This document shows, one piece after another, positions 1-5,643 of a stretch of 7,887 nt of DNA. The notes below the pieces were generated by a model that worked only from the letters and a program-made list of their open reading frames with translations, did not search any database and was not told the origin of the DNA. The translations under genes were made by a program, and so were the position numbers. Each line of letters starts with the position of its first letter. Positions within the stretch are counted from its first letter, which is position 1. This stretch comes from Magnetominusculus dajiuhuensis (GTDB lineage Bacteria; Nitrospirota; Thermodesulfovibrionia; Thermodesulfovibrionales; Magnetobacteriaceae), in assembly GCF_046044395.1 (NCBI RefSeq), contig NZ_JBJUSG010000146.1:1-7887 (forward strand). The letters run 5' to 3'.

Positions 1-30
1 TTCTCTGTAAACACGCATTCTCACTATCAT
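1..30 (-). CDS. Possible 5' end of a gene running off the left edge (partial)
   Basis: On the minus strand an ATG at 30-28 opens a frame that stays open to the window edge and reads MIVRMRVYRE. GAAGG lies 4 nt upstream of the ATG as a possible Shine-Dalgarno. The ATG overlaps the TGA of the small upstream ORF as ATGA, a common translational-coupling arrangement. Ten residues are too few to assign a family. A competing reading exists: a plus-strand frame is open from the edge to a TAG at 93-95 and could be the tail of a gene entering from the left. I cannot decide between them from this window. Confidence 0.2.
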   Translation of the reverse strand, partial: MIVRMRVYRE

Positions 31-167
31 TTTACCTTCACCGAGAATTGCTGGCAATCTTTGCATCCATGCAGTTGACATACGCCGCCGAATAGTTTTA
101 AATTGGGATAGATTGTTGCGTTAGCAGTGGAAATGCCAATCGTCTGCCCCTGCCATTTAAGGGGCAT
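27..167 (-). CDS. Possible small Cys-containing protein, 46 aa, unknown function
   Basis: A minus-strand ORF starts at ATG 167-165 and ends at TGA 29-27. The product begins MPLKWQGQTIGIST and ends with a cluster of three cysteines (C30, C35, C38, spaced C-x4-C-x2-C) beside H33. There is no signal peptide or membrane segment. The composition looks like real protein, with a hydrophobic middle and a mixed, charged C-terminus. In favour of a gene: the stop forms an ATGA overlap with a possible next start at 30. Against: no strong Shine-Dalgarno (only AGAAG upstream), no recognised family, and the stretch also carries a plus-strand promoter-like sequence at 75-103. The Cys/His cluster could bind metal, but that is speculation. 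Confidence 0.33.
   Translation of the reverse strand: MPLKWQGQTIGISTANATIYPNLKLFGGVCQLHGCKDCQQFSVKVK
75..103 (+). promoter_or_regulatory. Sigma70-type promoter for the DUF3553-ogt-sprT-like operon
   Basis: A perfect -35 hexamer TTGACA (75-80) is followed after 17 nt by TTAAAT (98-103), which matches the -10 consensus at 4 of 6 positions. Transcription would begin near 110 and give a leader of about 80 nt before the ATG at 192. It is the best promoter-like sequence upstream of the plus-strand trio, and the spacing is ideal. It lies inside the doubtful minus-strand ORF at 27-167, so the two calls compete to some extent. Confidence 0.45.
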
Positions 168-191
168 ATCTTCTGTTATGAGAGCTGTACT

Positions 192-404
192 ATGCGTTTG
201 TATTTAAAGGCGGGCGATAAGGTAACACACCTTCACTCTGCGGCGTGGGGAGTGGGCGAGGTCGTCGAAGAAAGGCACTCAGTCCTTGCCGGTGGGTTTT
301 GTTTTGTCAGGATAAGTTTTGAAGACGGCGAAGACCGGTCATTTATCAACGACCTTGATCATCAGTGTTGCTGCTATTACACTGGCATTCGTGTGCTATA
401 CTAA
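192..404 (+). CDS. DUF3553-like small protein (SH3/Tudor-like), 70 aa
   Basis: The 70-residue product has a GDKVTH...WGVGEVVEE opening (residues 8-27), a strand region FVRISFEDGEDRSF (38-51), and a tail NDLDHQCCCYYTGIR (53-67). This matches the DUF3553 pattern as I know it: GD-V-H, G-G-V, then V-F-DGE-R-F. Such domains are small beta-barrels related to the Tudor/SH3-like domains at the C-terminus of UvrD/PcrA and in CarD, which contact RNA polymerase or nucleic acid. No enzyme active site is visible. The three adjacent cysteines (59-61) stand out. A weak GAGAG lies 7 nt before the ATG. The stop is only 3 nt before the ogt start, so the two are surely cotranscribed. Family call fairly sure; function unknown. 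Confidence 0.78.
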   Translation: MRLYLKAGDKVTHLHSAAWGVGEVVEERHSVLAGGFCFVRISFEDGEDRSFINDLDHQCCCYYTGIRVLY

Positions 405-407
405 GAC

Positions 408-914
408 ATGAGTGGTGGCCCTTCATTAAGTTTTTCACCGTTAGAGACCCCTATTGGATGGATTTATGTCGTCTCAGACGGGGTTTTTGTGACTGAAATC
501 GCGTTTGAGAGGCCGCCATATCCAGAGGGACAGGCCGGGGGCGATGCGGCCATACAGCTTCAGGAGTATTTTAAAGGTGAGAGGTTTGTCTTTGACGCCG
601 CAATAAATCCCGGTAGGGTTTCCGCGTTTTACACGGTTGTATATAAGGCCTTGGGAGAAATCCCGTACGGCGTTACATGTTCATACAAGAAACTCGCCGA
701 AAGGGCGGGCAGGCCCTCCGCGGCTCGGGCAGTAGGACAGGCAATGCGCAACAACCCCATACCGATTATCCTGCCCTGCCACAGGGTAATTGCCTCAGAC
801 GGCTCATTAGGCGGCTATTCGGGTGGTGTGGCTATCAAAGAGAAACTCCTCGCCCTTGAAAGACAATACGCAATTACCCGCAAGGATACAGCGACATGGA
901 CGCCGAATCACTAA
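408..914 (+). CDS. ogt: Methylated-DNA--[protein]-cysteine S-methyltransferase (O6-alkylguanine-DNA alkyltransferase)
   Basis: This suicide repair protein transfers the alkyl group from O6-alkylguanine (or O4-alkylthymine) in DNA to its own cysteine. The signature ILPCHRVI places the acceptor at C124 with H125. Spacing to the other functional residues agrees with human MGMT: Y93 (C-31), arginine finger R107 (C-17), Asn hinge N116 (C-8), S138 (C+14) and E151 (C+27). The helix-turn-helix DNA-binding stretch is about residues 90-116. The 168 aa length is typical of the Ogt type. There is no N-terminal Ada methylphosphotriester or AraC domain, so it is not an adaptive-response regulator. No Shine-Dalgarno is visible before the ATG, which fits coupling to the preceding gene 3 nt upstream. 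The 3' end overlaps the next gene by 19 nt. Confidence 0.96.
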   Translation: MSGGPSLSFSPLETPIGWIYVVSDGVFVTEIAFERPPYPEGQAGGDAAIQLQEYFKGERFVFDAAINPGRVSAFYTVVYKALGEIPYGVTCSYKKLAERAGRPSAARAVGQAMRNNPIPIILPCHRVIASDGSLGGYSGGVAIKEKLLALERQYAITRKDTATWTPNH

Positions 915-1543
915 GGAATTTTATTGAAAATGCCGCTGGCAGGCCGGTAGCCCTTACGCTCACCAATAACTCTACGAGTATGTTATCACTAAGGCATGGC
1001 CCTAAGGGGGATATATACATCCGCATACACCGCATGTTTTTGGATGCCGGGGCCGCGGTCATCAAAGAGATTGCTGATTTTGTTATCAACCGGGGGAAAA
1101 GAACCCCCCTGATTCGGGAGTTTATCAGGAATAACCATAGCAGCCCTGAAAAACCTGCAAGGAGACAACCCGCCATCACCCACGAGGGGAAACATCACAA
1201 TCTTAAACTCATTTACGATTGTCTAAACGAAGAGTATTTTAACAGACGCCTCGCCCTTGACATTACATGGGGCAGGAGGCAGACTAAAACCGTTTATCGA
1301 ATAAGACGCCTTGGGAGCTGCAACAGCGCCAGCAGCCTGATAACAATACACAGGGCACTTGATAAGCCCACTGTGCCGCGATATTTTGTAGAATACGTGG
1401 TATATCACGAAATGTTGCACGCGGCACTTGGCATAAAGCTGAAAAATGGAAGACGCTCCATCCACGGCAGGGATTTTAAACTCAGGGAAAGGCAGTTCAG
1501 GGATTTCGACAGGGCGATAAACTTCCTGAAATACAAACTCTGA
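896..1543 (+). CDS. SprT-like zinc metalloprotease, 215 aa
   Basis: The protein carries a gluzincin zinc site HEMLH (171-175) in VVYHEMLHAALGI, with a third histidine at H190 in SIHGRDFKLRE, the H-G-x-x-F layout of SprT-like/WLM-type domains. The catalytic domain spans about residues 105-215, beginning LKLIYDCLNEEYFNRRL. The N-terminal 70 residues hold a conserved-looking segment (SLRHGPKGDIYIRIHRMFLDA) seen in bacterial SprT-like proteins. No C-terminal zinc ribbon is present, unlike E. coli SprT. Family members such as SPRTN cleave proteins crosslinked to DNA; that role for this bacterial protein is inference. AAGGA lies 9 nt before the ATG, inside ogt, and the 19-nt overlap with ogt implies coupled translation. 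Cytosolic, with no signal peptide. It could instead be a general peptidase. Confidence 0.85.
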   Translation: MDAESLRNFIENAAGRPVALTLTNNSTSMLSLRHGPKGDIYIRIHRMFLDAGAAVIKEIADFVINRGKRTPLIREFIRNNHSSPEKPARRQPAITHEGKHHNLKLIYDCLNEEYFNRRLALDITWGRRQTKTVYRIRRLGSCNSASSLITIHRALDKPTVPRYFVEYVVYHEMLHAALGIKLKNGRRSIHGRDFKLRERQFRDFDRAINFLKYKL

Positions 1544-1558
1544 TGCGAGAATAGGGGT

Positions 1559-1585
1559 GCAGGGGGGTTACCTCCCTGCGTCTTT
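1559..1585 (+). terminator. Hairpin terminator between convergent genes
   Basis: A 9-bp stem (1559-1567 with 1571-1579, one G-T pair, otherwise mostly G-C) closes on a 3-nt TTA loop. It begins 15 nt after the sprT-like stop. On the plus strand the stem is followed by GTCTTTA, a short and imperfect T-tract. The hairpin also lies just beyond the stop (1586-1584) of the convergent methyltransferase gene, so it may block transcription from both sides, although the minus-strand side has no T-tract. Confidence 0.68.
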
Positions 1586-2363
1586 AATCCTTTACAGCCG
1601 AGACACAAAAAGCAGGCCCGTTGGGGTGGCTTGTGTGGTCGAAGCCGATTTGAAAACCACCGTAGCCAAAGTGCTTTAAACACAAAAGTATGTCCTCTCT
1701 GGTCATCCAATAGCTGTACGGGGAGCTTCCGCCGCAGAAGGATACACAATCAAGGGCGCTATGGTAGTTCTGCTTATAAAGAACGTGTGAAAATCCCATG
1801 TATTCGCTCTCTACTGAATCCGCACCGTCGAAATGCCCTAAGGCGGTAGGGTTTCCCTCAACAAGGGCCTTGTCATAATAATGTGTCCAGAGCATCACCT
1901 TATTCGATACCCTTGAGATCAGATATATTAATTCGGCTGGGTTTACCATGTGATAGAGAACACCACTTGCTATGCAGACATCGAACGTGTCTGAGGCGCT
2001 TTTGAGATAGTCAACAAAATTGCCAAGCATGAAGTGTGAACTCTTCATGTCGTATATCTCTTTCACAATGAGACATTTCAGAAAAGAACGGGTGTTCATC
2101 TCTATGGCAAGAATGAAGTCAGCGCCGCGTTTGTCCATCATATAGGTATGGGCGGCCTCAAATGGGCCGAGTTCAAGGACACGTGTCCCCTTAAAGCTCC
2201 CGAATTGCTCCTCGGTCCAGGGGATGCGGGCGTCGTTGAAGAGTTCGTCCTTCCCGGCGGTAAGCCCATCGCAGGGAAGCTTTGATATCCATTCGCCCTT
2301 AAATATATCAATGGCCGTTTGTGCAGACGGGGCGGCGTTAATGTATTCGTCGAGTATGTTCAT
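1584..2363 (-). CDS. Class I SAM-dependent methyltransferase, 259 aa
   Basis: A Rossmann-type methyltransferase. Motif I is RVLELGPFEAAHT (61-73), the acidic residue at the end of strand 2 is E88 in LAIEMN, GNF follows at 114-116, and the motif IV region is FDVCIASGVLYHM (127-139). WTHYYD (159-164) and the region around 201-220 form a C-terminal substrate part. The layout recalls methyltransferases found with surface-polysaccharide and small-molecule genes; the substrate is unknown. I chose the ATG at 2363 (MNILDEYINA) because it overlaps the ferredoxin stop as ATGA. An upstream in-frame ATG at 2423 would add 20 residues that lie inside the ferredoxin gene and look non-native. No good Shine-Dalgarno precedes the start, consistent with coupling to the ferredoxin. 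It ends at the shared hairpin. Confidence 0.87.
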   Translation of the reverse strand: MNILDEYINAAPSAQTAIDIFKGEWISKLPCDGLTAGKDELFNDARIPWTEEQFGSFKGTRVLELGPFEAAHTYMMDKRGADFILAIEMNTRSFLKCLIVKEIYDMKSSHFMLGNFVDYLKSASDTFDVCIASGVLYHMVNPAELIYLISRVSNKVMLWTHYYDKALVEGNPTALGHFDGADSVESEYMGFSHVLYKQNYHSALDCVSFCGGSSPYSYWMTREDILLCLKHFGYGGFQIGFDHTSHPNGPAFCVSAVKD

Positions 2364-2557
2364 GAAGGCTGCCCGATATGAATGGCATGAACGGGGCAGT
2401 TCTCCTCTGCGGCCTCGCAGCACCCGGCGTAGTCACAGCCGTCAGGGTCAATAATTTGTGATTTGCCGATGGCCTCATCAACAAAAAAGACCGCCGGACA
2501 TATCTCCTCGCACCTGCCGCATCCTATACATGTGTCTTCGTCTATTTCGATGTGCAT
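2360..2557 (-). CDS. Monocluster [4Fe-4S] ferredoxin, 65 aa
   Basis: A low-potential electron carrier. The cluster ligands are C10, C13 and C16 (CIGCGRC) plus C54 in ENCPVHAI. C20 and C46 sit where the Pyrococcus/Thermotoga-type ferredoxins have a disulfide pair (4 after the third ligand and 8 before the fourth), so they may form a disulfide rather than a second cluster. C41 and C47 are extra. The protein is acidic (DEDT, EE, DEA, EAAEE), as is usual for the family, and 65 aa is typical. The second CxxCxxC motif of 2x[4Fe-4S] ferredoxins is absent. The N-terminus MHIEIDEDTC fits family starts exactly, so the ATG at 2557 is secure even though no Shine-Dalgarno precedes it. The next gene begins within its stop codon (ATGA). 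The electron partner is unknown. Confidence 0.95.
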   Translation of the reverse strand: MHIEIDEDTCIGCGRCEEICPAVFFVDEAIGKSQIIDPDGCDYAGCCEAAEENCPVHAIHIGQPS

Positions 2558-2564
2558 GACTACA

Positions 2565-2573
2565 AGTATAGCA
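2565..2573 (-). promoter_or_regulatory. Extended -10 promoter of the ferredoxin gene, giving a leaderless or near-leaderless mRNA
   Basis: On the minus strand TGCTATACT (2573-2565) combines the extended TG-n motif with a -10 hexamer that matches consensus at 5 of 6 positions. The -35 region is poor, as is common for extended -10 promoters. Only 7 nt separate the hexamer from the ATG at 2557, so the expected start site (2558 or 2557) is at or next to the start codon. No ribosome binding site exists in between. Confidence 0.6.
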
Positions 2574-2623
2574 TAAAACTGGAATTGCCGACACGGGTTT
2601 TTTTATCGGGGGCGGGGGTAATC

Positions 2624-4153
2624 TTAAACGCCTTTTTCCACTGTCCTGCCTGCTACGGCGAGTTTGTTAAGGGCATTGATATACGCCTTGGCGGAGGCCA
2701 CGATAATGTCCGGGTCTGAGGCGCTTGCGCGCACTATGCGGCTATCCTCTTCCAACAGCACCATCACCTCGCCGAGGGCGTCTGTGCCGCCGGTCAGCCC
2801 TTTTATCTCATATTTCTTCAACTCGCTCTTTGTCCCCGTCAATTCTTTTATGGCGTTATATACCGCGTCAACAGGGCCGTCTCCCGTGCCTTCCATTTCC
2901 CTCATCTCGCCCCTGATTGAGAGTTTTATTTTTGCCGCCGGCTTTTGCCCCGTACCGCTTACCACATATAACGACGAAAAAGAATAAACATTGCTTTCTT
3001 TTGTAATCTCATCCGTTATGAGGGCCTCTATGTCCTCGTCAAATATGTGCTTTTTCTGGTCGCAGAGGGCCTTAAAACGCTCAAACGCCTTATTAATTTC
3101 CTCTTCTGTCAAAGACTGAAACCCTATCGCCGATAGTCTGTCCTTAAAGGCGTGCCGCCCGGAGTGCTTGCCCAGTATGAGTTTGCTTTTTGGGATACCT
3201 ATCTCTTCGGGGTTGAGAATCTCATAAGTAGAGCGTTCCTTCAGGAAACCGTCCTGATGAATGCCCGATTCGTGGGCGAAGGCGTTGTCCCCAACTATGG
3301 CCTTATTCGGCTGAACTGTCATGCCGGTAATTCTTGAGACCATCTTGCTTGTCTTATATATCTCACGCGTGTTTATCCTCGTGTCGGCGTCGAAAAACTT
3401 TGGCCTCGTCTTTAATGCCATTACTATTTCCTCTAATGAGGCGTTGCCTGCGCGTTCTCCTATGCCGTTTATCGTACACTCTACCTGCCCGGCACCACTC
3501 AGTACGGCTGAGATAGAGTTGGCCACGCCAAGTCCAAGGTCGTTGTGGCAGTGAATTGAAATCACGGCCTTATCAACATTAGGTACCCTGTCCATTAAAT
3601 ATGCGATGAGTTGGCTGTATTCCTGTGGAACTGTGTATCCAACCGTGTCAGGAATGTTTACCGTCGTTGCCCCCGCCTTTATCACATCCTCTGTAACACG
3701 GCAGAGATAGTCCCAGTCTGAGCGCGTGGCGTCCTCGGCGGAGAACTCTACGTCGTTCGTGTATTTACGCGCGTGCCGCACTGCCTTAACAGACATTGCA
3801 AGCACCGCCTCTCTGTCCATCTTCAGCTTATACTTCAGGTGAATGTCGCTGGTGGCTATGACTATATGAATCCTGCCGCTTTCGGCATTTTTTACCGCCC
3901 CGGCAACACGGTCTATGTCCTTTTCCACCGCCCGTGCAAGGCCGCAGACTGTAACGCCTTTGACCTCGTCTGCGATTCTTTTTACGGCATCGAAATCCCC
4001 CTGGCTCGTTATGGGAAAACCGGCCTCAATTATATCAACATTGAGCCGTGCCAGTTGCCGTGCGATTTTAAGTTTCTCCTCCACGTTCATCGTAGCCCCG
4101 GGGGACTGCTCTCCGTCTCTTAGTGTCGTATCGAATACCTTAATTATCCTCAC
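2624..4153 (-). CDS. leuA: 2-isopropylmalate synthase
   Basis: Catalyses the first committed step of leucine synthesis, condensing acetyl-CoA with 2-oxoisovalerate to 2-isopropylmalate. The DRE-TIM barrel (about 1-270) shows FDTTLRDGEQSPG (7-19) with R12, metal ligand D13 and E15. The metal-binding H201 and H203 lie in ISIHCHNDLGLGVANS, followed by NGIGERAGNASLEE (229-242). The linker region has HESGIHQDG (294-302) and LGKHSGRHA (328-336). The C-terminal LeuA regulatory domain (about 385-505) includes EGTGDGPVDAVYNAI and GTDALGEVMV, so leucine feedback inhibition is expected. The 509 aa length fits the bacterial long form. The start is GTG at 4153, overlapping the pssA stop as GTGA, and the N-terminus MRIIKVFDTTLRDGEQ is the standard one. 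It is the last gene of the psd-pssA-leuA operon; no intrinsic terminator is evident downstream. Confidence 0.97.
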   Translation of the reverse strand: MRIIKVFDTTLRDGEQSPGATMNVEEKLKIARQLARLNVDIIEAGFPITSQGDFDAVKRIADEVKGVTVCGLARAVEKDIDRVAGAVKNAESGRIHIVIATSDIHLKYKLKMDREAVLAMSVKAVRHARKYTNDVEFSAEDATRSDWDYLCRVTEDVIKAGATTVNIPDTVGYTVPQEYSQLIAYLMDRVPNVDKAVISIHCHNDLGLGVANSISAVLSGAGQVECTINGIGERAGNASLEEIVMALKTRPKFFDADTRINTREIYKTSKMVSRITGMTVQPNKAIVGDNAFAHESGIHQDGFLKERSTYEILNPEEIGIPKSKLILGKHSGRHAFKDRLSAIGFQSLTEEEINKAFERFKALCDQKKHIFDEDIEALITDEITKESNVYSFSSLYVVSGTGQKPAAKIKLSIRGEMREMEGTGDGPVDAVYNAIKELTGTKSELKKYEIKGLTGGTDALGEVMVLLEEDSRIVRASASDPDIIVASAKAYINALNKLAVAGRTVEKGV

Positions 4154-4887
4154 TGCGTGCCCCCCGTGGTGTTTCGGTTCGGTCTTGTCTTCCTCGTGTA
4201 AAGCAAATAAGAATTTTCCACTATTCCCGCCAGTAAATACAAAATTGCAAGCGCAAAGAGGGCAATCGGCGGATGCATAACGATAACCGACAGGAGTACT
4301 ATGAGAAGGACAAGGAAAATAAACGGTTTTCTCGTCTTTAAATTCAGCTCCTTCGCGCCGTGGAACCTTAGAGTGCTTATCATAAACACGGCAAGCACCA
4401 CTGTCAAAATCAATACGAAAACACTCTTGCCGGGAGAACTACCCCACATTGTATGGTAAAAAATCACATACGTGGCTAAAATAGTCGCCGCCGCGGGTAT
4501 AGGCATACCAGTGAAATGCTTACTCTCTGTGGAGACCATCTGAACATTATATCTTGCAAGACGCAGCGCCCCGCAACTTGCATAGAGAAACGCCGCCGCC
4601 CAGCCAATACGCCCAAAAGGCGCCAGCGCCCAGCTAAAGACCATCACCGCCGGAGCAATTCCAAAGGCAACCTGATCAGAGAGGGAATCCAGCTCTATGC
4701 CGAATCTCGACGTGCTGTTGGTAATCCTTGCCGTCCAGCCGTCCAGGCCGTCAAATATATTAGCTATCATTATTGCCCAGCCAGCATAGACAAACTCCCC
4801 CTTCAGTGATGAGATTATGGAGTAGAAACCAAAAAACATCCCGCAAAGGGTCAGGGCATTGGGCAATATGTAAACCCCACGCTTCAT
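4150..4887 (-). CDS. pssA: CDP-diacylglycerol--serine O-phosphatidyltransferase
   Basis: Makes phosphatidylserine from CDP-diacylglycerol and L-serine at the inner membrane. The CDP-alcohol phosphotransferase motif is complete: D49-G50-x2-A53-R54-x8-G63-x3-D67-x3-D71, inside FDGLDGWTARIT...LDSLSD. Its aspartates bind the metal and perform catalysis. Several membrane helices flank it, for example near residues 32-46, 76-90, 94-108, 132-147, 156-172 and 188-225, and the protein ends in a basic polar tail. At 245 aa it is the type II integral-membrane enzyme, not the E. coli phospholipase D-like PssA. Its ATG shares one base with the psd stop (TAATG). A purine-rich AAGGAGAAGG lies just upstream inside psd. 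The product feeds directly into Psd, the gene before it. Confidence 0.95.
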   Translation of the reverse strand: MKRGVYILPNALTLCGMFFGFYSIISSLKGEFVYAGWAIMIANIFDGLDGWTARITNSTSRFGIELDSLSDQVAFGIAPAVMVFSWALAPFGRIGWAAAFLYASCGALRLARYNVQMVSTESKHFTGMPIPAAATILATYVIFYHTMWGSSPGKSVFVLILTVVLAVFMISTLRFHGAKELNLKTRKPFIFLVLLIVLLSVIVMHPPIALFALAILYLLAGIVENSYLLYTRKTRPNRNTTGGTQ

Positions 4888-5543
4888 TACACGCCTTCTC
4901 CTTCCGGGCTGACATCGTCACATCGGGCGATTACGGTCACGCCTGCAAGCACCTTGTCCCCCTGCTTTACAACCACCTTAGCTGCCAGAGGCAGATAAAT
5001 ATCCACCCTTGAGCTGAACTTTATAATGCCGTAGCGCTGACCCTGTTTGAGTGTATCACCTGGCCTTACCCTGCACACGGCGCGTCTGGCTATTGAGCCT
5101 GCCACCTGTCTGAGCAGGATGTCTCCTTTTTTTGTCTTCATTACCATTGCGATGTTGTCGTTTTTGAGCGAGGCCTCATCCAGAAAGGCCTTCTTAAAGC
5201 TCCCCGGCGTGTGCTTTACGCTCATAACCTCGCCGTCACAGGGGGCGCGGTTGACGTGTACGTTTAACGGCGACATGAATATGCTTATCTTCCTCACATC
5301 CTTCTTCAGAAACTCCTCTTCTTTCACCTCAATGACAAGGAGAATCTTCCCGTCAGCCGGTGAGATAACGGCACCGCCGTCGGTGGGTGTTACTCGCTCC
5401 GGGTCCCTGAAAAAGTACAACATAAAGAGGGTAATAGCAAACGGTATAGCCGTAATCCAGTTCTTCAGGGTAATGAATACAGCAACGGTGGCGGCGACTG
5501 CCCCAAGTATGAACGGCCGCCCTTCAGGAGCAAATTTAACCAT
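4887..5543 (-). CDS. psd: Phosphatidylserine decarboxylase, short (archaeal-type) form
   Basis: Converts phosphatidylserine to phosphatidylethanolamine. It is a pyruvoyl enzyme made by self-cleavage. The site is G149-S150 in QVAGSIARR, which would give a beta chain of residues 1-149 and an alpha chain starting with pyruvoyl from S150. FRDPER (45-50), SPADG with D64, and NVHVNRAP with H96 are the expected conserved blocks. Two hydrophobic N-terminal segments (11-26 and 30-45) anchor it to the membrane. The 218 aa length matches the compact form rather than the ~320 aa E. coli enzyme, and the GS site replaces the usual LGST. AAGGA (5553-5549) is 5 nt before the ATG. It is the first gene of the operon with pssA and leuA. 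Confidence 0.95.
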   Translation of the reverse strand: MVKFAPEGRPFILGAVAATVAVFITLKNWITAIPFAITLFMLYFFRDPERVTPTDGGAVISPADGKILLVIEVKEEEFLKKDVRKISIFMSPLNVHVNRAPCDGEVMSVKHTPGSFKKAFLDEASLKNDNIAMVMKTKKGDILLRQVAGSIARRAVCRVRPGDTLKQGQRYGIIKFSSRVDIYLPLAAKVVVKQGDKVLAGVTVIARCDDVSPEGEGV

Positions 5544-5565
5544 AATTTTCCTTGTTGTATTTTAT

Positions 5566-5595
5566 TTGAACAATTTCCACTCCGCATATTATATT
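5566..5595 (+). promoter_or_regulatory. Candidate promoter for the six-Cys protein-proS operon
   Basis: TTGAAC (5566-5571, 4 of 6) and TATATT (5590-5595, 5 of 6) are separated by 18 nt on the plus strand. The predicted start is near 5602, about 42 nt before the coding start. The stretch is very AT-rich, so overlapping alternative -10 sequences exist. Confidence 0.42.
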
Positions 5596-5598
5596 ATA
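5588..5598 (-). promoter_or_regulatory. Candidate -10 element(s) for the psd-pssA-leuA operon
   Basis: Two overlapping perfect TATAAT hexamers occur on the minus strand (5598-5593 and 5593-5588). The first gives a start near 5586 and a leader of about 43 nt to the psd ATG. No convincing -35 is seen, so an activator or an alternative sigma factor may be involved. The element overlaps the divergent plus-strand -10. Confidence 0.4.
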
Positions 5599-5601
5599 TA
5601 G

Positions 5602-5618
5602 CTGTCATTAAATGCCAG
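5602..5618. promoter_or_regulatory. Imperfect 17-bp dyad, possible operator
   Basis: CTGTCATT A AATGCCAG has 8-nt arms matching at 7 of 8 positions around a central A. It lies at the predicted plus-strand start site and upstream of the minus-strand -10, so a bound protein could affect both divergent operons. No regulator is identified in the window. Confidence 0.35.
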
Positions 5619-5622
5619 ACCG

Positions 5623-5634
5623 CTAATATATTAG
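5623..5634. promoter_or_regulatory. Perfect 12-bp palindrome next to the ribosome binding site
   Basis: CTAATATATTAG is a perfect palindrome that overlaps the first two bases of the AGGAGGAGG ribosome binding site (5633-5641) of the six-Cys gene. It is too short and AT-rich to form a stable RNA hairpin, so a DNA operator is more plausible than an RNA switch. Confidence 0.38.
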
Positions 5635-5643
5635 GAGGAGGAA

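Noticed and set aside
3..95. Plus-strand open frame from the left edge to TAG at 93-95 as the tail of a gene
   Set aside because: Thirty residues without a recognisable motif, and it conflicts with the minus-strand ORF. Undecidable from this window, so not listed as a gene.
145..166. Hairpin TGCCCC/GGGGCA with a 10-nt loop as a terminator
   Set aside because: Only a 6-bp stem with a long loop and no T-tract on either strand. It could be a leader structure for the 192 gene, but nothing else supports a function.
2364..2423. Longer methyltransferase start at 2423
   Set aside because: It would add 20 residues (MLRGRRGELPRSC...) encoded inside the ferredoxin gene; the ATGA-overlapping start at 2363 fits family N-termini better.
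2595..2619. G-rich run between leuA and the ferredoxin gene as a G-quadruplex
   Set aside because: Two G5 tracts and one GGG do not supply four separate G3 runs; the tract is short and not transcribed as G-rich in the leuA mRNA.
2558..2623. Intrinsic terminator after leuA
   Set aside because: C-rich then A-rich sequence with no hairpin followed by a T-tract on the minus strand. Termination could be Rho-dependent or read through into the ferredoxin gene.
3773..4280. Plus-strand ORFs of 116-121 aa antisense to leuA and pssA
   Set aside because: They lie wholly opposite well-identified genes, have no recognisable motifs, and look like antisense shadows.
5047..5601. 184-aa plus-strand ORF opposite psd
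   Set aside because: Antisense to a complete, motif-verified psd, with low-complexity Ser/Thr/Phe-rich composition typical of a shadow frame.
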